Shown here: positions 10,068-21,330 of the stretch, one piece after another | Position numbering within the stretch: the stretch's first letter is position 1 | Layout of the letters: every line of letters begins with the position of its first letter | Assembly: GCA_026686845.1 (NCBI GenBank) | Contig: JAIVEN010000019.1 | Span: 31,128,501 to 31,192,500, forward strand | DNA: 64,000 bases | From: Adenanthera pavonina | Lineage: Eukaryota; Streptophyta; Magnoliopsida; Fabales; Fabaceae | Reading direction: 5' to 3' | Made by a program: the position numbers and the translations under genes | The notes under the pieces: generated by a model | Databases searched by the model: none | Told to the model about the DNA's origin: nothing | The model's input: only the letters and a program-made list of their open reading frames with translations

Positions 10068-13000
10068 TGTCACACCCGAAAATGCGACGCGAATGGCGCG
10101 AAAAACGGAATAAAAAGAAAAAGAGGGTGAAACCGGCCCGCCTGACGGGGGCCGGCCTCGGAGGGAGTCGCCACCAAAATTTTGAGGGAAATTTTGGGAA
10201 ACTGGAAACGAAAACAAAAAAGTGAATAAGGATTGGTCTGCGAATCAGAGTTGGGTTCGGGAGTACGATTGTGAGTGGGGAAGGTGTTAGGCACCCCCAC
10301 AACACCCGTTCCTGAGAACGGTTACCTTAGGTTGATTATGCAATTTTTATGACTTTTTACAAATTTATTTTGGTTGCCCTTTTACCATTCACATGCAAAA
10401 ATAAATATAAAAATAAGAAAAATGTAAAAATAAAAATAAAGAATAAAATGAAAATATGAAAAGTTGGGAAAAATAAATTAAGAGGAAAATGTCATTTATT
10501 TACAAGAATGGGCTTAAAAATAAATTGGTAAGTATTTACTAAAATAAGAGAAAAAACACCATATAAATCAGAAAATATTTATTTATTTACAAAAGCGGAC
10601 TTGACCCAGAATGAGAGTCTGGGGCCTACGTACCCTGCGATAGGGATCAAAGTCGACGTAGTTCGGACTAAAAAGACGTGTCATTGGGTTGGTATTTTTT
10701 ATTTTATATGTTCTTTAAAAAGGGAGGTTTATAGAAAATAATTTGTCTTTACACAAAGAAAACAATTTTTAGAATTGGTTGGCGTGTTTTAATTTGTAAA
10801 AGACAGATTAATTTCCATTATTTGCTCTTTTCATTTATTTATTATATATTTTTTGTTTAATCAGTTTCTAAAAGAGAAAATATATTTTCCTCAATTTAGA
10901 AAATATGATTAAAATTATATGCAATTTTGCATATTTTTATTTGAAAATAAAATAATTGAAAACAATTTTATTTTTACATAATAAAATCAATTGGCTCATG
11001 TGGTGACTTTATCACTCACGTTTACCCATTGATACCTAAGTGTCCACGGTGGTGTCACTCGAGACAAAAAGGTATAAAAAAATCGAAAGGAGACAATTTG
11101 TTAATTTCAATTTTTTCGTACAAATTATTTTTTCTTTTATTATAAAAACCATTTTAACACCTATTTATTTATTAAAAAAATGAAATTAAATTAAAAAAAA
11201 TGTGATCATTACATGTGGAAAAATAATAATCAGCATATGTGGCGACTTTATCATTCACAAGTTACTGATCAGTGTTCAAATACCCGCAGTATTACCACTC
11301 GAGGTAGATAAGTGAAATGGATAAAAACTTGAATGAAATGAATAATTTTTGTTTAAATAAGTTTTATTTATTTGTTAAAAAAAATACCATTAGAGAATAC
11401 CCTTTTTTTTTAGGAGTAATTTTTGTTTAAATTACTTTATTTCCTTATTTCAAATTATGAAATGTAGTCACAAAACCTCCTTTTTATTATTTTTATTCAA
11501 AAAAAAACTTAAAATAAAATTTCTACATCCCATGTCCTTCTTCCTTCTTTCTTTTTATTTGCAAATTATTTGTATTATTTATTTTATTATTTTTTTTAAC
11601 TGAAAAAGAGGAAAATACAATTAAATTCTTTCTTTTTTGTTTTAAAACTTCAAGTAATTCAAAAAGAGTTTAAGATACAACTGCTATTTATATTTTTTTT
11701 TGTTTTCCAAAATTAATTTCACGACAAAATCAAACAGCATATATGGTGACTTGATCACTCATAATTTGCTGATTTACACTTATATGCTCACGGTGTTACC
11801 ACTCGGAACATAAAGGCAAAAATAAAGATTTGAAATAAAGTGCTCTCATTGAATCATTTATTTTTTTACTTTTAGTAAAATAAAATAAAAAAAACTATCG
11901 ATACTTATAAATATTAAAAAATAATAATAATAATAATAAAATTTAGCCAACATTTATACCATGGCAATTCCTCACTCATGGTATAATTGACTGACACTCT
12001 ATAGGCACACGGAGAATTGGTCCCTCGTGGCAAATTTTAAGAGCAAATATAATAAAACTATTTATTTCAATTTAAAGGACAGAAATTTATATTTAACCGC
12101 ATAATCATTAACATAGGAAGGTTTTGAATATTTTGGATGAAAAACTAAAATCATTATGTTTATTGAAAACATAACCAAATTTCTGGAATCTAAAGCACAA
12201 AAGGTATCCAACAAGTTACATAAACCTCACACTAACATTATTAACCAGCTTCCATCCAGAAATCATTATCATTAGAGGAATTTACAACTCCACTTGCTAT
12301 CACACAAAGCATTCACTAAACTAATCACAACTCTTTTACCATGGAACAGAGTTTACAAGAGAGAAAAGTTCTCTAAGGGTTAGTCTTTTAAACCCATATA
12401 AGAGCATTCTTTATTGATCCATTACCAAAACGAAACTTGACTCAAAAGTATCTTTAGAATCACTGGTCATTCCATTAGATTTTCAAATAGTAACAATCAG
12501 AAAACACACACACAAACATATATATATGTATATTTATTCTTTTTTTTTCATTTAGTGACTAACTAACCCAACTTGGCCCATTGAACTTTCAGAACCACCT
12601 CAAAGGTAAATGACAGACATGAAAAGCAAATCCCAATTATGGAGACTGCAAAACATTAGCTCAACTAACTGTGATTCCTGGCCTAATCCCTTCAACAGGG
12701 ACCTATTTCATGAATTAAAATTTCTTGTATCACGTTTGAGAAAAGAGGAAAATGCTAAAGGAAAAGCTTCACATTTCAGTTACAGAATTTAACAATAATA
12801 CATCAAAAATTCACATCAAAGGTTTTCCGTCAACTGGCCTCTTCCTCACATCAAGCTCTTGATTGCCCATAATGATTATTTCAAGACCGAAATATCATTC
12901 CTCAGTTCAGAGGCACACTCAAAGGACACACTACCTTGGCTTTTATAACAACCATAGCACAGTCATGAAACATCAGTAACGACTCTATCAAACTAAGATT

Positions 13001-14477
13001 ACCCAAGGCATTAGGGAACTATTAACTACCAGAAATAAAGGCGAAACAAATCAAAACCGATAATCAGTCCAAAGGCAAGTCATGTTTACAGCAGATACTT
13101 TTAACCAGAGTATCATTGCTAACAAAAGGCTGCCCCATAGTTTTCGAGAAATAGAGTACTCCCAAAAGGAATTCGGGATTCAGTCCTCCAAGGACATTAC
13201 AGAGAATATGCAAATTAGACAATGATTGAAATGGATGATGTGATTCAAGGTTGTAAAGATTTACCGAACTAAGACTCGTTACTCACTTTCTAGTTCCTCT
13301 TACGTCTTCGGTGGTCACGGCTGCAGGGAGAACTCAATGCCAACCCTCAAACCTCCTCTTGCTCTTTCTGCACACTTAGTTATTTCCTCTCCGTGGCTGC
13401 CCCTTCCCTCCAAGGTTTTTCGGGCTCTCAATCTCTTCCCCTCTCACCTGCGGCTTCTCCCTCTGAACTCCACCGCAGCTCCCTCGGTCCCCTCTCTGTC
13501 TAGTGCCCCTGTGAGTTCACCCGAGTCCTCCCTCAACTTTCCTTCCCCTCACGCTCGCGGATCCGTTGGTCTCCTTGCTTGAGCCTCCCATGTTTTTTCT
13601 AGGGCCTTTCTGTGTTCAGGAAATCTTGCTCTGAGTACTTCACTGCTCCTCTCCGCGGCTACTCCCTAAATCCTCTCTGTTTTTCCCCCCCTGATTCTCC
13701 ACCTCCGCCCCCTTTTATAGGGTTCCCGCGACTGGAAAGAGAAGGAACTCCGAGCGTGCGGCCATCCTTTGCCATCGCCCCCCTCTCCTTTTCCCTTTCG
13801 TGCACGTCTTCCCTGTCTTCTCTTGTTTGCGTGCTACTCTCCCTGACCTCCTCTGTTTTCGCGGCTCGTTCTGTGCTCGCGTAAGTCTTCCTCCTGCAGC
13901 TTTTTCCCTTGCGGCCATGTCTCCTGCAACTTTCTCTGTGACTCCCTCCAGCTCTGCTCAGACTGCACACGGTTCCCTCGGTCAACCTCTGTATGCGGTG
14001 CCTTTCCTCTGCTCCTCTCTCCTTTTCTCTCGCGGCTCCTTTCCTTTCTCTTTCTTTCAGAAACCTAGCTTCACCTTCTGTCTCATGCCTCCTGCCCGAG
14101 CCCTCAGGGGCTCCCTTGGCTATCCACGAGCCCTTCTCAACTGGGCTCGTGGATGTTTGGGCTGAAAACCGCATTTCAGCCCAAACACATACCTTTTTTT
14201 TTTCTTTTTTATTTTTATTTTTTTATCTTATTATGATTATTATTTTATTTTATTTTTTGTTTGTATTTTGTTTATTTGTTTTGGTGTTTTGGGATTGGAA
14301 GATTGGGCTGCCTACATTCGACACAAATTCCATCCTCATTTTATTGTCTTTTCTCTTTTTTTTCTTTTTTATTATTATTGCCTTATCTTATTTTATTTTC
14401 ATTATTATTTTTTATTTTTTGTTTTTTTTTCATTTCTAGTTTTATGTATAATACCCGGACAAAATACGGTGTTCACA
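10068..14477 (+). mobile_element. Solo LTR B, 4.4 kb, nested in Copia-1
   Basis: It starts TGTCACACCC and ends GGTGTTCACA, so the termini form an imperfect inverted repeat with TG...CA ends. The 5-bp TSD AGAAG is perfect. It has no gag, pol, primer site or internal second LTR, so it is a solo LTR left by LTR-LTR recombination. The size and terminal style resemble giant-LTR elements such as Tat/Ogre-type Gypsy or LARDs; this class assignment is inference. The first 300 bp and the 13.3-14.2 kb part are GC-rich, and the middle is AT-rich. Open frames at 13337-14439 lie in C/T-rich LTR sequence with no domain and are not annotated as genes. Confidence 0.88.
10981..12040. repeat. Degenerate repeat modules inside solo LTR B
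   Basis: Four blocks of about 90-100 bp start near 10981, 11225, 11733 and 11945. They share the pattern GTGGTGACTTTATCACTCA, a CTGAT-like middle, a CACGGTG-like part and CCACTCGAG-like end, with AT-rich spacers. Solo LTR A holds comparably spaced but more decayed blocks at 3.9-4.6 kb. Confidence 0.6.
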
Positions 14478-14482
14478 AGAAG

Positions 14483-17076
14483 GCTTGCTTGAAATCAAAG
14501 ATCCTAAGGAATTTTTCATATGCGAATGTTGTTTGTATAGGAAAATGACTAAATTACCATTTCCTTCAAAAGCTCAGAGAAGTGAGAATGCCTTAGATTT
14601 TATTCATTATGATATTTGTGGCCCATTGAGTGTGCAGACTCGGAATCATTATCAATATTTTATCACCTTTATTGATGATTATTCCTGATATGGGAGAGTT
14701 TATTTGTTGAATAAGAAATCTGAAGCTTTTGAAGTTTTCAAGAGCTTTAAACTGGAGGTTGAAAATGTAACTAGAGGAAGATTAAAACATTCCATTCAGA
14801 TCGTGGTGGAGAGTATTGTTCTGATTTATTTTCTAAATTTTACAAAGAAAATGGGATTGTACATTTAGTTAGTATGCCTCGAACCCCGGAATAAAATAGA
14901 GTTGCTGAAAGACGTAATAGAACCCTTTTAAATATGGTGAGATCTACGTTGGCTCTTGCAAATTTTTTTTTTGGGTGATGCACTTCTTACTGCTGTTCAT
15001 ATTCTTAACAGAGTTCCTTCTAAATTTGTTAATAGGACTCCTTTTGAGCTTTGGTGTGGTAAAAAGCCTACATTGAATTACATGAAGGTGTGGGGTTGTG
15101 TTGCTCATGTTCTTATTCCTGATCCTAGTAGAGATAAGTTGAAGTCTAGAACCAAAAGATGCTTGTTTATTGGGTATCCTCAACACTTAAAGGGGTACAA
15201 ATTATTTGATCCAGTGGACAAGGTTGTGATAGAAAGTAGACATGTGAAGTTTCTGGAAGATAGATTTAATTGTGATAATTATCTTGGAGAAAAACTTAAT
15301 CTTCAGGAAGTTACTAAATCTTTGCTATCTGAGACTACATCTACTAAAATTGATCAACCTGAAATTGCTCCTCGGAAAAGAAAGGAGATTCCTGAACCTA
15401 CAAGAAGAGGAGTTAGAGAGCGAAAACCCAACTCATTTCTATCATCTTCTAATTTTTATACATTTGTTGGAGAAATTTTTGAACAAATTAGGCTTAATGA
15501 GGATATTTTTTATCTTAAATCTTATGAAGAAGCAATTTCTGATATTGATGCTGACAAGTGGAGATTGGCAATGGAAGATGAAATTTATTCCATGTATAAA
15601 AATAAGGTTTGGATACTTGTTGATCGACTTGAATCTGTTAAGCCTGTTAAATGCAAATGGGTTTATACAAGGAAGAAGAATGCAGAAGGAAAGGTGGAAC
15701 GATTCAAAGCTAGACTAGTGGCAAAAGGATTTACTCAGCAGTATGGAATTGATTATGAAGACACATTTTCTCTAGTGGCTAGAATTCAGTCTATTAGGGC
15801 CATTTTGTCTTTGGTGGCCTACTATGACTATGAACTATTTCAGATGGACGTGAAAACGACTTTTTTGAATGGAGATCTAGATGAAGAAATATTTATGGAA
15901 CAACCATTGGGTTTTATTGATCAAGGAAATGAAAGTAAAGTTTGTAAACTTGCAAAATCAATCTATGGTTTGAAGCAAGCATCTAGGCAATGGAACATCA
16001 AATTTTATGAAGCTGCTGTACTATATGGTTTTGAACAAAATCTAGAGGAATTTTGTGTATATGTCAAGTCAGTGGGAGCTAAAATTGCTTTTCTTACTTT
16101 GTATGTTGATGACATATTATTAGCTGGCAATGATGTGGCTTTTCTCATGGAAATCAAAGCATGATTGTTTCATTCATTTGAAATGAAGGATCTTGGTGAA
16201 GCTTCATATATTCTTGGAATCAAAATCATTAGGGATAGAGCCTTGAGGAAGCTAAGTTTATCACAAGAGAAATATATCGATACACTTCTTAGATGATTCA
16301 AGATGGATTATTGTTCAGAAGGAATGGTTCCATTTCATAGATCAAAGAAATTGAGTAAAGCAGATTGTCCTGAATCATCTTTTGCTAAACTAGATGAGTC
16401 ACAATTTCCTTATGCTTCTACTGTGGGTAGTCTCATGTATGCCTTAATGTGCACAAGGCCAATTCTTTCTTATTCTGTTGGAATACTCTGTAAGTTTCAG
16501 TCTAATCCTGGAAGGGCTCATTGGGAGGAAGTTAAACGAGTGTTTCGTTATTTGAAATGTACAAAATTCTATGCTTTAACTTATCAAGCTAATGAGCTAG
16601 AACTTATTGGTTATTCTGATTCTGATATTCAAGGCTGTTTGGATACTAGAAAATCAACTTCTGGTTTTGTTTTCATGTTTGGAGGTGGTGCAATTTCATG
16701 GATAAGCAAAAAGCAAGATTGTGTTGCCTAGTCCATTATGGAAGCTGAATATGTAGCAATTAATTTGGCTACTAAAGAAGCTATTTTTCTAAGAAAATTT
16801 TTCCAGCATCTTATGGTGGTACCGTGTGTGAAGCAACCTGTTATAGTATTTTGTGATAATACTTCAGCTATTGCTATTTCAAAGAATCCTATATGCCACT
16901 CCAAAGCTAAGCTTATTGAAGGCAAGTACCATTATATTAGAGATATGCTCAAGAAGCAGGAAGTCATTGTTGAAAAAGTTGATTCCTTGAATAACTTGGC
17001 AGATCCATTCACTAAGAATCTTGCTGTATCTATATTTAGTAATCATGTTCAGAATATGGGATTAGCTCCTGTTTAA
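14483..17076 (+). pseudogene. Copia-1 pol: integrase, reverse transcriptase, RNase H (broken)
   Basis: Order: rest of GAG-pre-integrase, integrase core (FIDDYS, then a stop and a frameshift before the HSDRGGEY region, and another stop in the TPE-x-NR-x-AER motif), then a long open frame 14956-16164. That frame holds the end of integrase (ILNRVPSK), the RT region (KWVYTRKKNAEGKVERFKAR) and the catalytic YVDD box (LTLYVDDILLAGN). Stops follow near 16164 and 16296. RNase H carries SDSDIQGCLDTRKSTSG and, after another stop at about 16730, MEAEYVA through ADPFTKN to the terminal stop at 17076. At least four stops and one frameshift were seen, so it is inactive. Confidence 0.92.
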
Positions 17077-17580
17077 ATTCTAATAAGAATGAATAATGTT
17101 GTTTTTTGCATATTGTTGATTGTTGAATTTAATTTATATGTGAATGTATGATCTAACTAGTCATTATATGATGATGTTGAGTACTCAATGGTAATGCCCT
17201 GGAATCTAACTATCCTATTAGGTATGCACTTGAGAGTGTATACATGAAGGCCTTAATAGGAGGTAAGAGTTGGATTCAAATTGTTCAGGCCTATGGACTG
17301 TTTAGGGCACAGTTTCCTTAGTGGTTAATACTCAAATAGGTATAACCTTGCCTGGGTTCTTATGTTTTGAGTATGATATGGACAGTAGACTTTTTGACTG
17401 AATTATATTTTTCGTTGGTTTTCCACTTTTTTATTAGAAGATATATATATTATGTAGACCCGAGTCAACTACATACATATATATATATATATATATATTT
17501 TTTTTTTATATCAGGTTTTACCTATTATGATGGCATAACTAATTTTATTTTCTAAAATTATTTGAAACCAAGTGGGAGAT

Positions 17581-17928
17581 TGTTAGTATTTATGGTTTCA
17601 AATAATATAATTTTATATAAATGCTATCATTTGGTTTTGGAATTCAACGAATTTGTATTTTTTCTATATGGTCTGATACAAGGAATTATAGCCAATTAAT
17701 ATCCTTGTAAAGAGATAGATAAATCTGACTCTTGGGTTCATGAAACTTCCTCTTGCTTTCATATACCTTTCATTGTTTTTAACTCTTGGGTTATAATATC
17801 TATTCAATGAATATAGATAATACTTTAACTCTTGGGTTATAATATCTATTCAATGAATATATATAATACTTAACTCTTGTGTTCTGTAATTCTTGAGTTA
17901 TAATATCTATTCAATGAATATATATATA
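17581..17928 (+). repeat. Copia-1 3' LTR with tandem minisatellite
   Basis: It follows polypurine tract AAGTGGGAGAT. Its 3' half contains three imperfect units of about 46 bp starting AACTCTTGGGTTATAATATC near 17780, 17827 and 17872. The 5' LTR has fewer such units. Confidence 0.88.
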
Positions 17929-17933
17929 ATTAG

Positions 17934-18407
17934 CAATGAAGAGACATGACTGAGGTCTATAAATATACCTCAAGGTCTTACAAGTGAGGCATGCAATAAA
18001 GAACCTAGTTTGGCTGAAGGGAGCAAGCAAATCACTTGTAGAAATTTTTCTACCGAAAATGGCTCACAATATGGCAGGTAACAAATTTTTAGTACACAAT
18101 ACTGATATGATATACAAAAAATATTATTGGTATGATATGCTAGTATATTTTTAATATTATTTATAGCCTAATAAATCTTACAATTAGTATAATTTAAAAA
18201 TAAATAATTTCTGAAAATAATCACTTAAATAATTATAAATAATTATTTTAATTTAGATTGTATTTAAAAATTGACAGAATAATATTTTTTTTTTGGCTCC
18301 ACCAGTGCTTAAATCACAAATGACTTTGTCCATTTTGATAGGTTAACGAAACAGGCCTGCAGTCAGTCAAAACTCAAAAAAGAATAAGCTCCCAACACCT
18401 TCTCAGC
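17934..18407 (+). other. Upstream region of the GGT gene
   Basis: About 470 bp separate the Copia-1 end from the GGT start. A TATA-like CTATAAATATACC at about 17958 lies just after the Copia boundary. Whether it is the real promoter cannot be told from the sequence. Confidence 0.35.
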
Positions 18408-21330
18408 ATGTCCGGTCCAGGTATGTCTCCTCGTAAACAATGTGTTATATTATGTTCTAAATCGAGAAATCTTAAAACCTTCTATCATTTTTTTTTATAT
18501 CTTGTTTAGTTTCTGAAAAGAAATAGACTAGGGAGGACTTATTTGCCTCGACATCAGCATTAATTTACCGTATGATATATCAATTGGATATGTAGTTGTA
18601 TGGCTATGGGCTGCCATTACCACCGTATTCCTGCTTATTTCAAATTTGGACTCTGCTTCGAGTCTGAATGCTTCAAGTGGGCGCAAGAAACTGAGACAGG
18701 AGGTAATCCATGCGCGCCGGGGCGCAGTTGCGGCGGATGACCGGCGATGTTCGAGAATAGGGTCGGACGTTCTGCGTGAAGGAGGGCATGCCGTTGATGC
18801 TGCTGTGGCTGTTGCTCTTTGTTTGGGGGTTGTGAGTCCAGCGTCCAGTGGCCTTGGTGGCGGAGCCTTCCTGATTCTCAGGTTAGCTAATGGCCAAGCA
18901 AAAGCCTTTGACATGCGAGAAACTGCTCCTTCCCTTGCTTCTCAGGTAAATCTGCCACTTGAATTGATCCTTATTGTAGGATAATCAATTGAACCAATGA
19001 TTCTTAAGTATGTATCCTACTGTAATCTAACATACACAGTACTATGTGAGCCTTAGACTGATCTTGGATCTCATAATTTGTATACCAAATCCTTCAAAAT
19101 GATTCTTCTGTATTTGATCATTTTTCAGAATATGTATGCTGGCAATACTACTCTAAAGGCAAGAGGTGCGCTCTCTGTGGCAGTCCCTGGACTACTTGCT
19201 GGCCTTCACAAAGTGTGGAAACAGCATGGGAAGCTGCCATGGAAGAGGCTTGTGCAGCCTTCCGAGGCTCTTGCTCGTCAAGGCTTTAAGATATCACCAT
19301 ACCAACACATGCAGATGGTCCGAACTGAATCTTACATCTTAGGAGACCCAGGACTTCGGGCTATTTTTACATCAAAAGGAAAACTCTTGCAGATAGGTGA
19401 CATATGCCATAATGAAATACTAGCAGAAACATTGAGATTAATATCCAAATTTGGTCCACAAGCCTTCTACAATGGATCCATTGGCCTTAATTTAGTCAGA
19501 GATGTTAAGAAGGCTGGAGGCATATTGACCATGGGAGACTTGAAAACATACAGTGTTAAACAGAAAGAACCATTATCTGTGGATGTTCTTGGACTAAAGA
19601 TCCTCGGCATGCCTCCACCCTCAGGTGGCCCTTCAATGATACTTGTATGTATATCTTCTTTGCATTGCTAGTAACCATTATGATTTTCATAATCCACAAA
19701 TGATTTAGTCACATCTCATGTGCTGCCACAGATGCTGAACATTCTAGCTCAATATGAACTCCCTTCTGGTCTTTTAGGCCCCCTTGGGATCCATCGAGAA
19801 ATTGAAGCTTTGAAACATGTATTTGCTGTGAGAATGAATCTTGGTGATCCCGATTTTGTAAATATAACCGCAGTTCTTTCTGACATGCTTTCTCCTAAGT
19901 CTGCTAAGGAGTTAAAGAAAGACATTAACGACAATAGGACTTTTGGTCCCAGACATTATGGTGGAAGGTAAGCTTCTAGATTTATAAGAGATAACTTACT
20001 ACAGGATATAATGTTGAACTTTATATGTTTCTCCATACAGCTTTAGACACCTATTGATCATGAAAATTCTCGACACATTGTGTCCTTTGTTGCACATACT
20101 AGTCTGAATATGTTGAGTATTCTCTGCTTTTGGGGTAGATGCTTAAGAAACATGCAGCAAAACCATTTACAATCACTCAATCATAACTATGCAGAACTGT
20201 ATTATTTTTGTTTTTTGTTTGGAGAGCCAATACAAATACAAACATCGTGGAATCTTAACTATGCTGTGTTATTTTTCTTTTCCTCCTAAAGGTGGAATCA
20301 GATCAATGATCATGGTACCAGCCATGTAAGCATCATAGATCAGGAGAGAAATGCTGTTTCTATGACTACCACCATAAATGCTTATTTTGGAGCAGGAATG
20401 CTTTCACCCAGTACAGGAATAGTGTTGAACAATGAGATGGATGATTTCTCCATGCCTGCAAATGTTTCAAACAGTATTCCACCACCAGCTCCTGCCAATT
20501 TTATTGTGCCAGGGAAGCGACCCTTATCATCCATGTCTCCAACTATTGTCCTCAAGGTATCCTTTTTGCTAGAATTTTCTTCCTTAATTTGAGCTGTCAT
20601 GTTTGATATTGTAAAGAAACTGATGATTCATGTCTAAGACAAACTAGTTGGCTTCACCAAGAGAGAATTGATATATGAAGTGAGGAGGCATACAACAGTA
20701 TTTGTATTATTTCCTTCCAGTCATACCTGTCCATGCCTTTACAGGATGGGAAACTGAAAGCTGTAGTTGGAGCAAGTGGAGGAGGTATGATCATTGCTGG
20801 AACTTCAGAAGTTCTTTTGAATCATTTTGTCAGAGGAATGGATCCTTTTCATTCTGTCCTATCTCCACGGGTCTATCATCAGGTACTGTCAAAGCTCTTT
20901 TTTTCTGCGTCATGCGCAAACTGGTTAGAGTAGCTGCAGATAATGAATAATAATCAAATACAATCAGATAACAAGGTTCCTTCACCTTTTGCAGATTGGT
21001 TATTTGTCTCTAATTCTGTAGTTCTTTATGATCATTATTTCTCGCGACCAAGTTAATACTTAGGAAACTAACTATGTATGATTTGAGCAGCTGATACCTA
21101 ACGTGGTTAATTATGAGAACTGGACAAGTGTGAGTGGTGACCACATAGAACTTTCCGCTGATATAAGGGTAGCCCTTCAAAGGAAGGGCCATGTCCTACA
21201 GAGCCTTTCAGGAGGGACTATGTGCCAGTTTATTGTTCAAGACAAGGAGTCATACGAAAAAGATAATGGTATTGGTAAGCTCGTGGCAGTGAGTGACCCA
21301 AGAAAGGGTGGTTTTCCTGCAGGCTATTGA
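18408..21330 (+). CDS. GGT1: Gamma-glutamyltransferase, apoplastic GGT1/GGT2 type (7 exons)
   Basis: Exons: 18408-18420, 18536-18945, 19129-19644, 19732-19967, 20292-20556, 20745-20882, 21091-21330; phases agree, giving 605 residues. The enzyme cleaves gamma-glutamyl bonds of glutathione and its conjugates. An N-terminal hydrophobic segment (VVVWLWAAITTVFLLI, about residues 26-41) fits a signal anchor or peptide. Family motifs: RRGAVAADD, AVALCLGVVSPASSGLGGGAF, RGALSVAVPG, GMPPPSGG, the autoprocessing and nucleophile region DHGTSHVSIID (Thr in GTSH), LNNEMDDFS, RPLSSM and VGASGGG. The end VSDPRKGGFPAGY matches plant GGT1/2. The 13-bp first exon is the least certain part. Relative to remembered AtGGT1, one Ser is missing in PPPSSGG. 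It probably acts in the cell wall, by analogy. Confidence 0.92.

Larger units (their letters stand above)
9111..17928 (+). mobile_element. Copia LTR retrotransposon (Copia-1), defective, with nested solo LTR
   Basis: The LTRs at 9111-9414 and 17581-17928 begin with identical TGTTAGTATTTATG. The flanks carry a 5-bp direct repeat ATTAG (9106-9110, 17929-17933). A polypurine tract AAGTGGGAGAT precedes the 3' LTR. Domain order gag zinc knuckle, protease, integrase, reverse transcriptase, RNase H identifies Copia. The primer-binding site and most of gag are missing: the 5' LTR runs almost straight into the zinc knuckle. A 4.4-kb solo LTR (10068-14477) sits in the integrase part. Pol has several stops and a frameshift. 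The 3' end by the TSD rule lacks the usual CA; ATCTATTCA at about 17905-17913 is an alternative end. Confidence 0.92.

Noticed and set aside
13337..14439. Several overlapping long open frames on both strands
   Set aside because: They lie in the C/T-rich end of solo LTR B, have simple Pro/Ser/Phe composition and no domain. Open frames on both strands reflect low stop density in biased sequence.
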